From: Flavobacterium tructae
GTDB lineage: Bacteria; Bacteroidota; Bacteroidia; Flavobacteriales; Flavobacteriaceae
Direction of reading: 5' to 3'
Assembly (NCBI RefSeq): GCF_002217475.1
Contig: NZ_MUHH01000003.1
Span: forward strand, 62,001-126,000
DNA: 64,000 nt
Part shown: positions 26,272 through 35,302 of the stretch, piece after piece
Position numbering within the stretch: the stretch's first letter is position 1
How the letters are laid out: each line of letters begins with the position of its first letter
Translations under genes and position numbers: made by a program
Notes under the pieces: model-generated
Seen by the model: the letters and a program-made list of their open reading frames with translations, nothing else
Told to the model about the DNA's origin: nothing
Database searches by the model: none

Positions 26272-27417
26272 ATGAACAAATTTTATCCTTCTGCAATCCT
26301 ACTCCTTTTCTTTCTTTCAGCCTGTAAAAAAGAAACTCCGCCACCACCCAAACCTCTTGAAATTTCAGTTCTTACTGTTTTAAATCAGGATGTAAATGTA
26401 GAATCGGAATACACCGGACAGACCTATGGTCAATCAGACATTCAGATAAATCCTCGTGTTGACGGTATTATTATGAGTCAAAATTTTAAAGAAGGTGGTT
26501 TTGTTACCAAAGGACAATTATTGTACACTATTGACCCACTTCCTTATAAAACCAAAATGGACGAAGCTGCAGGGGCACTAGCAGAATCGCAAGCCGGTTT
26601 TGCAAAAACCAAAGCCGATTTAGACATGATAGCGCCATTAGCAAAGATAAATGCTGTTAGTCAAAGAGAGTTAATTTCGGCTAAATCAGCCTACAGTGCA
26701 TCTCAGGCAAAAATTAAAGCGTCTCAGGCTTCTCTAGAAAATTCAAAAATCGAACTGGGCTATTGCCGTATTATCGCACCAATTTCAGGTTTAATCGGAA
26801 TATCAAAAGTAAGAGTAGGCGATTATGTGAGACCTGGTGCGGCATCAGTTCTAAATACAATCTCCGATTTAGGTGATGTCAGGGTTCGATTTACCATGAG
26901 CGAACAGGAATTTCTTCGTTTATTTAGAGAATTCAACAAACCTAATTCTTCTTTAAAAGGTTCCGGCGCTGTGGTTTCTCTAAAATTATCCGACGGTTCG
27001 ACTTATCCTGAAACGGGTAAAGTCAGTTTCGCCGACAGACAGATTGATCCCTCTACGGGCGCGATAACATTTGAAGCGGCATTTTCAAATCCTGACAAAT
27101 TATTACGTCCGGGACAATATGTAAAAATCGGATTGCTTACAGACATTCGTAAAGATGCGATCGTGATTCCGCAACGTGCTGTTATTGAAGTACAGGGTAT
27201 TTATCAGGTTTATGTATTAGGCAAAGACAATAAAGTCAACATGCAAATCGTAAAACCCGGTCCGGCTGTAAAAGATGGTTACGTAATAGAAGACGGCTTA
27301 AAACCTGGAGACAAAATAGCCATGGGAGGTACTTCATTATTAAAAAATGGAAGTCCTATTACTCCAAAGGTAGTTCAATGGCAATTGGGTCAGACACAAG
27401 CTGCGGCAACTAAATAA
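26272..27417 (+). CDS. RND efflux periplasmic adaptor lipoprotein
   Basis: The 381-residue membrane-fusion protein of the AcrA/MexA type has a lipoprotein signal (LSAC, Cys18) followed by a Pro-rich linker. The barrel-sandwich, helical hairpin (about 95-165) and beta-barrel domains follow in order. It bridges the inner-membrane pump and outer-membrane channel encoded next (gaps of 17 bp and an 11-bp overlap). The substrate is not defined by sequence; HAE1-type systems usually export drugs, detergents or dyes. No TetR or MarR regulator is adjacent. Confidence 0.93.
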   Translation: MNKFYPSAILLLFFLSACKKETPPPPKPLEISVLTVLNQDVNVESEYTGQTYGQSDIQINPRVDGIIMSQNFKEGGFVTKGQLLYTIDPLPYKTKMDEAAGALAESQAGFAKTKADLDMIAPLAKINAVSQRELISAKSAYSASQAKIKASQASLENSKIELGYCRIIAPISGLIGISKVRVGDYVRPGAASVLNTISDLGDVRVRFTMSEQEFLRLFREFNKPNSSLKGSGAVVSLKLSDGSTYPETGKVSFADRQIDPSTGAITFEAAFSNPDKLLRPGQYVKIGLLTDIRKDAIVIPQRAVIEVQGIYQVYVLGKDNKVNMQIVKPGPAVKDGYVIEDGLKPGDKIAMGGTSLLKNGSPITPKVVQWQLGQTQAAATK

Positions 27418-27434
27418 CTTATACACCACGTATC

Positions 27435-30400
27435 ATGGGAGAATTTTTCGTTCGAAGACCAATTGTTGCTATTGTAATGAGTATTATTATTGTGATACTC
27501 GGATTGCTGGCATTACAAAAAACACCTATTTCGCAATATCCCGACATTAACCCGCCTGTTGTTAAAATCAATACGAGTTTTACAGGTGCCAATGCGCTGA
27601 ATGTTGAACAAGCAGTTGCTACACCTATTGAACAAAAAGTAAATGGTGTGGAAAATATGCTGTACATGAAATCTACCAATACTTCTGATGGTGCCTGTAC
27701 CATTGAGGTAACTTTTGATGTGGGTACTAATTTGGATAATGCCAATATGCTCACTCAAAACAGGCAAAATCAATCTTCCCCTTTTATGCCTTCCAGTGTA
27801 AAACAGCAAGGGGTTGTGGTAAAAAAATCCTTGTCCTTCCCGATGATGCTGTTTACTGTTACCTCAAACAATCCGAAATACGATGCTAAATTTTTAAACA
27901 ATTATGCCAGTATCAATATTGTAGATCAGCTGGCTCGTATAAAAGGTGTTGGAGAGGTTGCTCTTTTTGGAGGCAGTGACTATTCGATGCGTATCTGGTT
28001 AAAGGCCGATGTCATGAGCAAACTGGGTGTTACGGTTGATGATGTAAAAAATGCCCTAAACGCCCAAAACATGATTAGTCCCGGAGGAAAATTTGGGGCT
28101 GAACCTGCGCCTCCGGGTACTGAGTTTACTTATGGTGTTACACTTCAGGATCGTCTGGTAACGGAAAAACAATTTGGAGAAATCGTTGTTCGAAGTAAAA
28201 AAGACGGTGCACAGGTTTTACTCAGCGATATTTCCCGAATTGAACTGGGAACTGAAAATTACAGTTCGTCTGCACGCCGAAACAGTTCACCAAGTGCGGT
28301 AATGGCGGTTTATCAAATGCCCGGAAGTAATGCGCTTGAAGTAGCTGAACTGGCCAAAAAAGCCATGAAAGACCTTTCTGGAAAATTCCCAAAAGATATC
28401 GAATATCAGGAATCACTCGATACAACGCTTGCTATTACTGCCGGAGTCGAAGATATTGTTCACACCCTCTTTGAAGCGGTCATACTGGTAATTCTGGTGG
28501 TGTTTATCTTTCTGCAAAACTGGCGCGCTACCTTAATTCCTCTAATAACGGTTCCTGTTTCCTTAGTGGGAACCATTGCCGTTTTTCCATTATTAGGATT
28601 TTCGATAAACACACTTTCACTCTTAGGATTGGTATTGGCCATTGGTATTGTAGTCGATGATGCTATTGTTGTAGTAGAAGCTGTTATTCACCATATCGAA
28701 AAAGGCAAAAGTCCGCGGGAAGCCACCATTCAGGCAATGAAAGAAGTATCAGGTCCGGTAATCGCCATTGCCTTAATTTTGATTGCTGTTTTTGTACCGG
28801 TTGCCATGACTCCCGGAATCACGGGTCGCTTTTATCAGCAGTTTGCCATCACCATTGCGGTATCGGTAGCATTCTCAGCCATTAGTGCATTGTCTCTAAG
28901 TCCTGCTTTATGTGCCATGTTATTAAAACCCACCAAACCAATCGAAGAACAAACCGGATGGCTGGCCAAATTTTTCGCCGGTTTTAACCGAATTTTTGAA
29001 AAAGTTACCGGAAGATACCTAACAGGAGCTACTTTCTTTGCCAAAAAATCAATGCGAATTGTAGTCTTACTGGCCGTCATTATGGCTGCCGTTGTAGTAT
29101 TAGGCAAAAAAATTCCGTTAGGTTTTATTCCCGAAGAAGATCAGGGTTATGTATTGGTCAATATGTCACTACCTCCAGCCTCTTCCTTACAGCGTACAGA
29201 TGAAATATCGCGAAAAGTGGACCGTTTTTTAAAAGAAGAAAAATCCATATTATCGTATACCACGATCAACGGATTTAGTATGCTTACCAATTCTTACCAG
29301 CCGAACAGTGCCTTTATTTTCATCTCATTAAAACCTTGGGAAGAACGAGATGAAACTTCTAAGCAATTTGTGGACCGTTTAAACAAAAAATTTGCGACTC
29401 AAATCACCACTGCTTCCGTATTCGGATTTGGTCCTCCGGCCATTCAGGGTCTGGGCGCTTCCGCAGGTTTTAGTTTAATGCTGCAGGACAAAGGTGGTAA
29501 TACTCCACAGTACCTGGCGGAACAGACTCAGGCTTTTATAGCCGCCGCTCAACAACGTCCGGAAATAAAACGAATCTATACCACTTTTAATGCCGGTTCT
29601 CCACAAATCAAATTGGATATTGATAACGACAAAGCCATGAAACTTGGTGTTCCGGTCTCGAAAGTTACCGAAGCTTTAGGTGCCTTTTTAGGGGGAAGTT
29701 ATGTAAATGACTTTAATCGTTTTGGACGTCAATACAAGGTTTTCATACAAGGTGAAGCCGTTAATAGGGTAAAACCCGAAGATTTAAACCTGATTTATAT
29801 CAGAAATAATGATGGTGATATGCTTCCTATTTCCACGTTGGTAACCGCTACAAAAGTTATGGGTCCCGATTTTACCAATCGTCTCAATCTGTTCCGATCT
29901 GCCGAAATTGGCGGAAGTCCGAATGACGGTTACAGTAGTGCGCAAACTTTAGAAGCTTTAGAAGAAGTAGCCCAACAAACCCTGCCGGCAGATATGGGTT
30001 ACGATTACATCAACCTTTCGTATCAGGAAAAACACTCACCTGGCGGAAGTTCCGTGTTTATCATGGCGCTCGTATTTGTGTTCCTCATTCTTGCCGCACA
30101 ATACGAAAGCTGGAAATTGCCTTTCAGTGTATTACTTGGTGCGCCTTTTGCCGTTTTTGGAGCCTTTTTAGGACTGCTATTAGCCAGAATCGGAAGTGAT
30201 GCTTATGTCAACAATGTTTTTGCTCAAATTGGGTTAGTGCTCTTAATCGGATTAGTAGCAAAAAATGCGATCCTTATTGTGGAGTTTGCCAAAGAAGAAT
30301 ACGAAAAAGGAAAACCGCTGTACGAATCGGCTATGGTAGCGGCAAAACTTCGTTTCCGTCCAATTCTCATGACGGCCTTTGCTTTTATTCTTGGTGTTGT

Positions 30401-30611
30401 TCCGCTCTTAACGGCTACGGGTGCCGGCTCTCAGGCACGTATTGTAATGGGAATGGCGGTATTTAGCGGTATGTTAATCGCCACTGTTTTGGGTGTATTA
30501 ATTGTTCCCGGCTTGTTTGTCATGATTGAAAACATCGGAAAAAAGAAAAAAGATACTATCGCAACGACGGAAAATAATAAGGACTCTAATACCACTGGCC
30601 ATGATGATTAA
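27435..30611 (+). CDS. RND efflux pump permease, HAE1 (AcrB-like) family
   Basis: The 1058-residue inner-membrane proton antiporter has the usual 12-TM AcrB architecture: TM1, a large periplasmic loop, TM2-6, TM7, a second large loop, and TM8-12. The proton-relay Asp pair is visible in GIVVDDAIVVVEA of TM4, and the TM10-11 region has VAKNAILIVEFAKE. Length is close to AcrB (1049). It is the central gene of the operon and functions as a trimer with the adaptor and outer-membrane factor. Confidence 0.95.
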   Translation: MGEFFVRRPIVAIVMSIIIVILGLLALQKTPISQYPDINPPVVKINTSFTGANALNVEQAVATPIEQKVNGVENMLYMKSTNTSDGACTIEVTFDVGTNLDNANMLTQNRQNQSSPFMPSSVKQQGVVVKKSLSFPMMLFTVTSNNPKYDAKFLNNYASINIVDQLARIKGVGEVALFGGSDYSMRIWLKADVMSKLGVTVDDVKNALNAQNMISPGGKFGAEPAPPGTEFTYGVTLQDRLVTEKQFGEIVVRSKKDGAQVLLSDISRIELGTENYSSSARRNSSPSAVMAVYQMPGSNALEVAELAKKAMKDLSGKFPKDIEYQESLDTTLAITAGVEDIVHTLFEAVILVILVVFIFLQNWRATLIPLITVPVSLVGTIAVFPLLGFSINTLSLLGLVLAIGIVVDDAIVVVEAVIHHIEKGKSPREATIQAMKEVSGPVIAIALILIAVFVPVAMTPGITGRFYQQFAITIAVSVAFSAISALSLSPALCAMLLKPTKPIEEQTGWLAKFFAGFNRIFEKVTGRYLTGATFFAKKSMRIVVLLAVIMAAVVVLGKKIPLGFIPEEDQGYVLVNMSLPPASSLQRTDEISRKVDRFLKEEKSILSYTTINGFSMLTNSYQPNSAFIFISLKPWEERDETSKQFVDRLNKKFATQITTASVFGFGPPAIQGLGASAGFSLMLQDKGGNTPQYLAEQTQAFIAAAQQRPEIKRIYTTFNAGSPQIKLDIDNDKAMKLGVPVSKVTEALGAFLGGSYVNDFNRFGRQYKVFIQGEAVNRVKPEDLNLIYIRNNDGDMLPISTLVTATKVMGPDFTNRLNLFRSAEIGGSPNDGYSSAQTLEALEEVAQQTLPADMGYDYINLSYQEKHSPGGSSVFIMALVFVFLILAAQYESWKLPFSVLLGAPFAVFGAFLGLLLARIGSDAYVNNVFAQIGLVLLIGLVAKNAILIVEFAKEEYEKGKPLYESAMVAAKLRFRPILMTAFAFILGVVPLLTATGAGSQARIVMGMAVFSGMLIATVLGVLIVPGLFVMIENIGKKKKDTIATTENNKDSNTTGHDD

Positions 30612-31971
30612 GAAATATAAAATAATAGCCATTATCCTTTTACTCTCCTTATTGCCTGTAGGCTGTATGGTGGGACCTAAGTATACAAAGCCCGAACAGC
30701 TAAAGTCTGATTCTTATCAACACGAACGAAATTTAGACAGTCTCGCCTCGGTCGTCAACTTAAAATGGTTTGATTTATTTAATGATGATGTTTTAAAAGA
30801 CCTGATTACAAAGGGGCTTCAGAATAATTATGATTTAAAAATTGCAGTTACCAGAATTGATCAGCTTAGGGCACAACTAGGATACTCTAAAACAAATCTA
30901 TTGCCCTCTTTTCAATATGGAGCAACTATAAACAGCAATGAAAAAAATCTGACGCCGTCAAATGTCGGTGCAAACATGTCCTGGGAAATTGATTTTTGGG
31001 GAAGATACCGTCATGAAAATAAAGCAGTACAAAATGAACTTCTGGCTACTGAGGAAGCCCGTAAAGTTGTACTTTCAAATATTGTGAGTGATATTGCTAC
31101 GGCTTATTTTCAGCTGCGAAATTTCGACGATCAGTTAGAGATCGCACAACATACCCTTTCTACCCGCGAAAAATATTATGAAATTATAAACCAAAGATTC
31201 AAAAGCGGTTATATTTCTGAGGTAGACAAAGCACAAATCGAACAACAGGTTGCGATCGCCGAAGCAACTATTCCAAACATTAAAAGACAGATAACGGTTC
31301 AGGAAAATATTATTTCTCTACTTACCGGTCAGCTTCCATCGCAAATTCCCAGAGGAAAATCCAACACCGAATTGCGAATAGTAAGCGAAATCCCCTTGTC
31401 AATTCCGTCTGCTCTATTAGAAAACAGACCTGATGTGAAAGCGGCAGAGTTAAAATACAAAGCTTCCAATGAAAGAATCGGAACCGCTCAGGCGATGCGC
31501 TTTCCTTCTTTTAACCTCGCAGCAATTGCCGGATTCGCCAGCGCCGACTTAAGCAATTTGTTTTTAGGAAGTTCTTATTCTCAGAATGCCTCTGCGGGAG
31601 TTACCGGTCCTATATTTGCTTTTGGAAGAAACAAACGCAGAGTAGAAATATACAGACAACAGGCTGAAGAACTCAAATTTACCTATCAAAAAACGTATAT
31701 TTCTGCCGTTAATGAAGTAGAACAATCTATTCAGAACATCAAAACCTACAAAGAAGAATGGAGCGCCCGAAACCGACAGGTTAATGCAGCTTTAATAAAC
31801 TATAAACTGTCCTACGAAAGATATGACAGCGGTTATGTTTCGTATCTCGAAGTTTTAGATGTCGAAAGCAACTTGTTTCAGGCGCAATTAAGCCTATCAC
31901 AATTATCTGAAAGACAATTAAGTTCAATGGTTCAATTGTACAAAGCCCTTGGCGGGGGATGGAGTCCGTAA
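30601..31971 (+). CDS. RND outer-membrane factor lipoprotein (TolC/NodT family)
   Basis: I place the start at 30601 (or the adjacent ATG at 30604), which gives 457 residues. The N-terminal signal MMIKKYKIIAIILLLSLLPV then leads to the lipobox Cys in PVGCMVGPKY, as in OprM/NodT proteins. An upstream in-frame ATG at 30526 would add a basic stretch in front of the signal and lies deep in the permease gene. Two repeats of the TolC-type beta-strand/helix layout are visible, with the conserved LLENRPDVKAAE segment. The gene overlaps the permease by 11 bp and ends at the start of a repeat tract and terminator. Confidence 0.92.
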   Translation: MMIKKYKIIAIILLLSLLPVGCMVGPKYTKPEQLKSDSYQHERNLDSLASVVNLKWFDLFNDDVLKDLITKGLQNNYDLKIAVTRIDQLRAQLGYSKTNLLPSFQYGATINSNEKNLTPSNVGANMSWEIDFWGRYRHENKAVQNELLATEEARKVVLSNIVSDIATAYFQLRNFDDQLEIAQHTLSTREKYYEIINQRFKSGYISEVDKAQIEQQVAIAEATIPNIKRQITVQENIISLLTGQLPSQIPRGKSNTELRIVSEIPLSIPSALLENRPDVKAAELKYKASNERIGTAQAMRFPSFNLAAIAGFASADLSNLFLGSSYSQNASAGVTGPIFAFGRNKRRVEIYRQQAEELKFTYQKTYISAVNEVEQSIQNIKTYKEEWSARNRQVNAALINYKLSYERYDSGYVSYLEVLDVESNLFQAQLSLSQLSERQLSSMVQLYKALGGGWSP

Positions 31972-32124
31972 AGGTTCTAAGCTGCTAAGATTCTAAGGTA
32001 CTAAGGTTTTAAAAGGGGATAAAACAAAAAAAAGCACTATTTTCATAGTGCTTTTTGTTATAACTCTTTGTACCTCTGTCGCTTTGTACCTAAAACCTTA
32101 GAATCTCAGCAACTCAGAACCTTA
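31969..32124. repeat. Period-8 inverted repeat arms flanking a terminator
   Basis: The left arm (31969-32012) starts at the stop codon of the outer-membrane factor; the right arm (32091-32124) precedes the bacilliredoxin stop. Both consist of CTAAGATT/CTAAGGTT-like 8-mers and are near reverse complements, with mismatches mostly being transitions. A second motif, CTTTGTACC-CTCTGTCG-CTTTGTACC, sits between terminator and right arm. Confidence 0.85.
32026..32056. terminator. Bidirectional intrinsic terminator
   Basis: The stem AAAAAGCACTAT/ATAGTGCTTTTT with loop TTTC lies between convergent genes. Confidence 0.9.
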
Positions 32125-32134
32125 GTCCCTTAAA

Positions 32135-32545
32135 TTAACAAAACTCATTAAAAGCGTCTTTCAAATTCTCAGCGATTAATTCTGCCGGACGACCTTCGAT
32201 GTGGTGACGCTCTAACATGTGAACTAATTCTCCGTTTTTGAACAAAGCCATAGATGGCGATGATGGAGGGAAAGGGAACATATGTTGTCTTGCAGCATCA
32301 ACAGCTTCTTTGTCAACACCAGCGAAAACTGTAATTAAGTGATCTGGTTTTTTAGCTCCTTCTAAACTCATTTTTGCTCCCGGACGTGCATTTCTTGCAG
32401 CACAACCACAAACAGAGTTTACAACAACTAAAGTGGTACCTTCAGCTTTGATAGCATTATCAACTGCTTCTGCACTATGTAAATCTTGAAAACCAGCAGC
32501 TGTTAATTCAGCCTCCATAGGTTTTACCATTTCTTGTGGATACAT
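32135..32545 (-). CDS. BrxA/BrxB-family bacilliredoxin (YphP/YqiW)
   Basis: The 136-residue thioredoxin-fold protein carries the hallmark CGC active site at residues 46-48 ([14 protein letters not shown]). Bacilliredoxins remove bacillithiol from protein cysteines in Firmicutes; homologues are common in Bacteroidota, where the thiol partner is less certain. It is monocistronic, with minus-strand -7 box TAACTTTG at 32578-32585, about 33 bp before the ATG. Family assignment is firm; use of bacillithiol in this organism is inference. Confidence 0.92.
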   Translation of the reverse strand: MYPQEMVKPMEAELTAAGFQDLHSAEAVDNAIKAEGTTLVVVNSVCGCAARNARPGAKMSLEGAKKPDHLITVFAGVDKEAVDAARQHMFPFPPSSPSMALFKNGELVHMLERHHIEGRPAELIAENLKDAFNEFC

Positions 32546-32690
32546 ATTTCTTATTTTTAAATTTTACTTTTGATTTGCAAAGTTACGAAGTTTACCCGCA
32601 ACTACTTAATTTGTGGTATAAAGTTTTGTTATAGTTCAATTGATTTAGTCGAAAGCTGTAAAGTCATAAAAAACAAACACTTAAAACAAT

Positions 32691-33491
32691 CTATTGTTTG
32701 GTGAATTTCTTCTGATATGGATAAGTCTCATAAATCGTATTGTCTTCATTAAGAGAAAACCCCTTAGCAGCATCATCTCTCGCAATGCCAACCAAAGCGA
32801 CGACTTCTTCTCTTGGTTTACCCTGCTTTAACCAGCAAACCGCTTTATAATATTTCACATCCGAAAATTCAGGATATACTTTGAGCGCTTTATCAAAAAT
32901 AGCAATAGCTTCATCCCATTTTTTGAGCTCGTATTTGGCAATTCCCTGATAAAAATACGCTGTAGGATGTTCTAATTGTTGTCTGTTTTTGTAAATATCA
33001 TTTACATAATCGTCAAAAAGCTTCTCTGCCTTTTGATAGTCATTCAATTGCAGATAACAGATTCCCATATAAAAACTAAAAGAATGATCCATGACATAGC
33101 TGTTTCCGTAAAGTTTAATACATTCTTCAAAATCTTTAATCGCTTCTTTGTAAGTATGCGCAAAAATGCATTTAATAAAAGCTCTGTAAGGCAGCCACCT
33201 TTCTTTATTGTAAAAAACAGCTTTGTCTAAATACTGCATTCCCGTCTCATACTTCTTGCACTTAAAATAGGGCATTGCTTTTTGCTGCCAGAGATAAGCA
33301 ACAGTACTGTCTTTTTTTAGTCCCTGATCAAGACATTCCTGCCATTCAGCCATTTCAAAAACATAATTGTGTTTTTCCGCACAATTGGTTAAAAACTCTT
33401 CAACAATTGCATCATGTACTTTGTTTGCAGATACTTGTGCAAAAGTGGTAATCGAAAAAAAGAAACTGAATCCTAAAATAATGTTTTTCAA
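32691..33491 (-). CDS. Exported tetratricopeptide-repeat protein
   Basis: The 266-residue protein has a Sec signal peptide (about 1-18, ending TFAQ) followed by several TPR-like helix pairs, most clearly ECIKLYGNSYVMDHSF...YLQLNDYQKAEKLFDDYV and YELKKWDEAIAIFDKAL. It probably is a periplasmic scaffold. It begins 3 bp after the lycopene cyclase gene, implying one transcript with it. No enzymatic motif is present. Confidence 0.8.
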   Translation of the reverse strand: MKNIILGFSFFFSITTFAQVSANKVHDAIVEEFLTNCAEKHNYVFEMAEWQECLDQGLKKDSTVAYLWQQKAMPYFKCKKYETGMQYLDKAVFYNKERWLPYRAFIKCIFAHTYKEAIKDFEECIKLYGNSYVMDHSFSFYMGICYLQLNDYQKAEKLFDDYVNDIYKNRQQLEHPTAYFYQGIAKYELKKWDEAIAIFDKALKVYPEFSDVKYYKAVCWLKQGKPREEVVALVGIARDDAAKGFSLNEDNTIYETYPYQKKFTKQ

Positions 33492-33494
33492 AGG

Positions 33495-34688
33495 TTATTG
33501 GTTTAAGTTAAATTTATTTAGCAGAAAAATCACTCTAAATAACGCTTTTATAAATGGCACTTTAGGACACTTTAAAATAACTTTAACATCCTCGATCAAA
33601 CTAGTTTCCTCATCTAAAAACTTAAAAATTAATTGTGGATCTCCTTTTTTGAACAAGGACGAAAAAACACCTCTTCCCAATTCATTATGACGATACAGAA
33701 TGTCCAAAAGCAGTAAATCGTAAAACCAGAATCGGCTTCTTTTATGAAATGATATCATCTTAATTGATGTCGAAGAATAGAGAAACTCCACCAAATCAGT
33801 TGATTTTTTATCGGCACTTTTAAAAGTATAACCTGTACTGGCTTTGGTCCACCCTCCGGCGGTTCCAATATTCAAAACTCTTTTGGTATTCTTCTTCCAG
33901 AACGGATAACAAGTCATCGGGATGCTTCCCTGCTCCTTCTCTACAATATCATACTGCTCAATGCCTTGTTTTTCTAAATAGATCTGAATCTCGTTTTCAT
34001 ACTCCGCCGTTGAAAGCAATTTCTCCGAAAATAAGGTATATTCAACCAAAGCTTCTGTTTTAGAAACCGGCAGTACATACATAAATCTAGTGTTCCCTTT
34101 TTGTTCTACCGAAAAATCCATGAAAGTAGCCTGTTTCGGGTTGAAGACTTCCTTTTCGGTTTTCACATACCACCCCACAAAATGCTGTTGCAGAACGGGA
34201 TATTTCATTTGACTTAATGCAGTTGATGAGGTATAAATACTATTCAGTAAATAATTACAAGTGTACCTATTCTCTTCTGAACCTACAAAAACATGGGTTT
34301 CGAGTTCGTTGATATTCGTTACTTTCTCGTTTGAAAAAGTAATACTAGAATGTTTGGACAACTCTTCAAAAACAAAATCATAAAAGTCTAATCCCCGAAT
34401 TTGATGGTATTGATAGGGTTTCAGGTTTAAATCACGTTTGAAATTTTCGTTAGCAAACAAGGCCGAATCCCATTTTTTAAGAACAATCTGACTCCAGACC
34501 GAATCTTCTTTTTCCCAAAAGCACCAGGTTCGGTCATTGGTCTTTTTCGAGTCCTGATCCAACAACAAAACCGATTTATGGGCAAAATTCCCTGACAATA
34601 CCATTTTGTAAACGGTCATCAAAGCTGCTAAACCCGTTCCGGTAAAAATGTAATCGAAGTGTTTGATTTGTGAGGATTGCATCTTCAA
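33495..34688 (-). CDS. crtY: Lycopene beta-cyclase (CrtY type)
   Basis: The 397-residue FAD-dependent cyclase begins with the dinucleotide motif GTGLAALM near residue 17, then LLDQD and the conserved RTWCFWEKED segment. It shows IGTAGGWTKASTGYTF in the second half, as in CrtY, which converts lycopene to beta-carotene on the way to zeaxanthin, the common yellow carotenoid of flavobacteria. No other carotenoid genes are nearby. It sits 12 bp after the thioredoxin gene and 3 bp before the TPR gene, an unusual setting. Confidence 0.9.
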   Translation of the reverse strand: MKMQSSQIKHFDYIFTGTGLAALMTVYKMVLSGNFAHKSVLLLDQDSKKTNDRTWCFWEKEDSVWSQIVLKKWDSALFANENFKRDLNLKPYQYHQIRGLDFYDFVFEELSKHSSITFSNEKVTNINELETHVFVGSEENRYTCNYLLNSIYTSSTALSQMKYPVLQQHFVGWYVKTEKEVFNPKQATFMDFSVEQKGNTRFMYVLPVSKTEALVEYTLFSEKLLSTAEYENEIQIYLEKQGIEQYDIVEKEQGSIPMTCYPFWKKNTKRVLNIGTAGGWTKASTGYTFKSADKKSTDLVEFLYSSTSIKMISFHKRSRFWFYDLLLLDILYRHNELGRGVFSSLFKKGDPQLIFKFLDEETSLIEDVKVILKCPKVPFIKALFRVIFLLNKFNLNQ

Positions 34689-34700
34689 AAATAAGGAATT

Positions 34701-35165
34701 TTATTTTTGCAGCTTTTCTAAAAGCAGGTTAAAATCGGCAGGTTTCAGGTAACTGTTATACTGAGCAATAATTTCATACTCCTCATTCAAAACACATAAA
34801 ACCGGATACACAAGCTGTCCGTTTATGGTGCCAAGCTGCAAAGCCAGTTCATGAACCCCAACATTGTTTCCTGAAGGTTTGTATTTGAAAATATGTTTGT
34901 TAAAGGCAATCGCTCTCTTTTCTTCAGCATTCAAATCGATGAAGTAGAAGTCTGAATTGAGTTTTTCACTCACTTCCTGATTTTTAAACGTCGTATTTTT
35001 CATTCTCTGGCAATACTGACACCAATCGGTATGAATGAAAACAATGATTTTTCGTTTTTGAAATTGTGCCAAGCTATCCACCTCCTCAAAAGTCCTGCTT
35101 TTTAACTGGCAGAAACCGCTTGAAGTTATTCCGAAAAAGAAAATAAGTAGAAATAGTTTTTTCAT
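34701..35165 (-). CDS. Exported thioredoxin-like protein (CQYC)
   Basis: The 154-residue protein has a signal peptide (about 1-19, ending SGFCQ) and a thioredoxin fold with redox motif CQYC in HTDWCQYCQRMKNTTF. The later LQLGTINGQLVYPVLCVL holds the cis-Pro region (YPV). This DsbD-gamma/Thioredoxin_7-like form acts in the periplasm, reducing or isomerising disulfides. It is encoded 137 bp after the TonB receptor, whose plug domain has a CxxC pair, and directly ahead of crtY. Confidence 0.87.
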   Translation of the reverse strand: MKKLFLLIFFFGITSSGFCQLKSRTFEEVDSLAQFQKRKIIVFIHTDWCQYCQRMKNTTFKNQEVSEKLNSDFYFIDLNAEEKRAIAFNKHIFKYKPSGNNVGVHELALQLGTINGQLVYPVLCVLNEEYEIIAQYNSYLKPADFNLLLEKLQK

Positions 35166-35302
35166 TATCTTTTTTGAGTCAAAGATTTTTTTTTACAGAA
35201 CTTAACTATTCAATTCGTAAAACTCATAGAGCAGAAAAAATCCTAATAATCCTTTGAATCTGTGGCTCATAAAAAACCTTTATCAATCTGTGGCTTATAA
35301 AT

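Noticed and set aside
30526..30600. Upstream ATG of the RND outer-membrane factor
   Set aside because: It would place a basic stretch before the lipoprotein signal and lies inside the permease gene.
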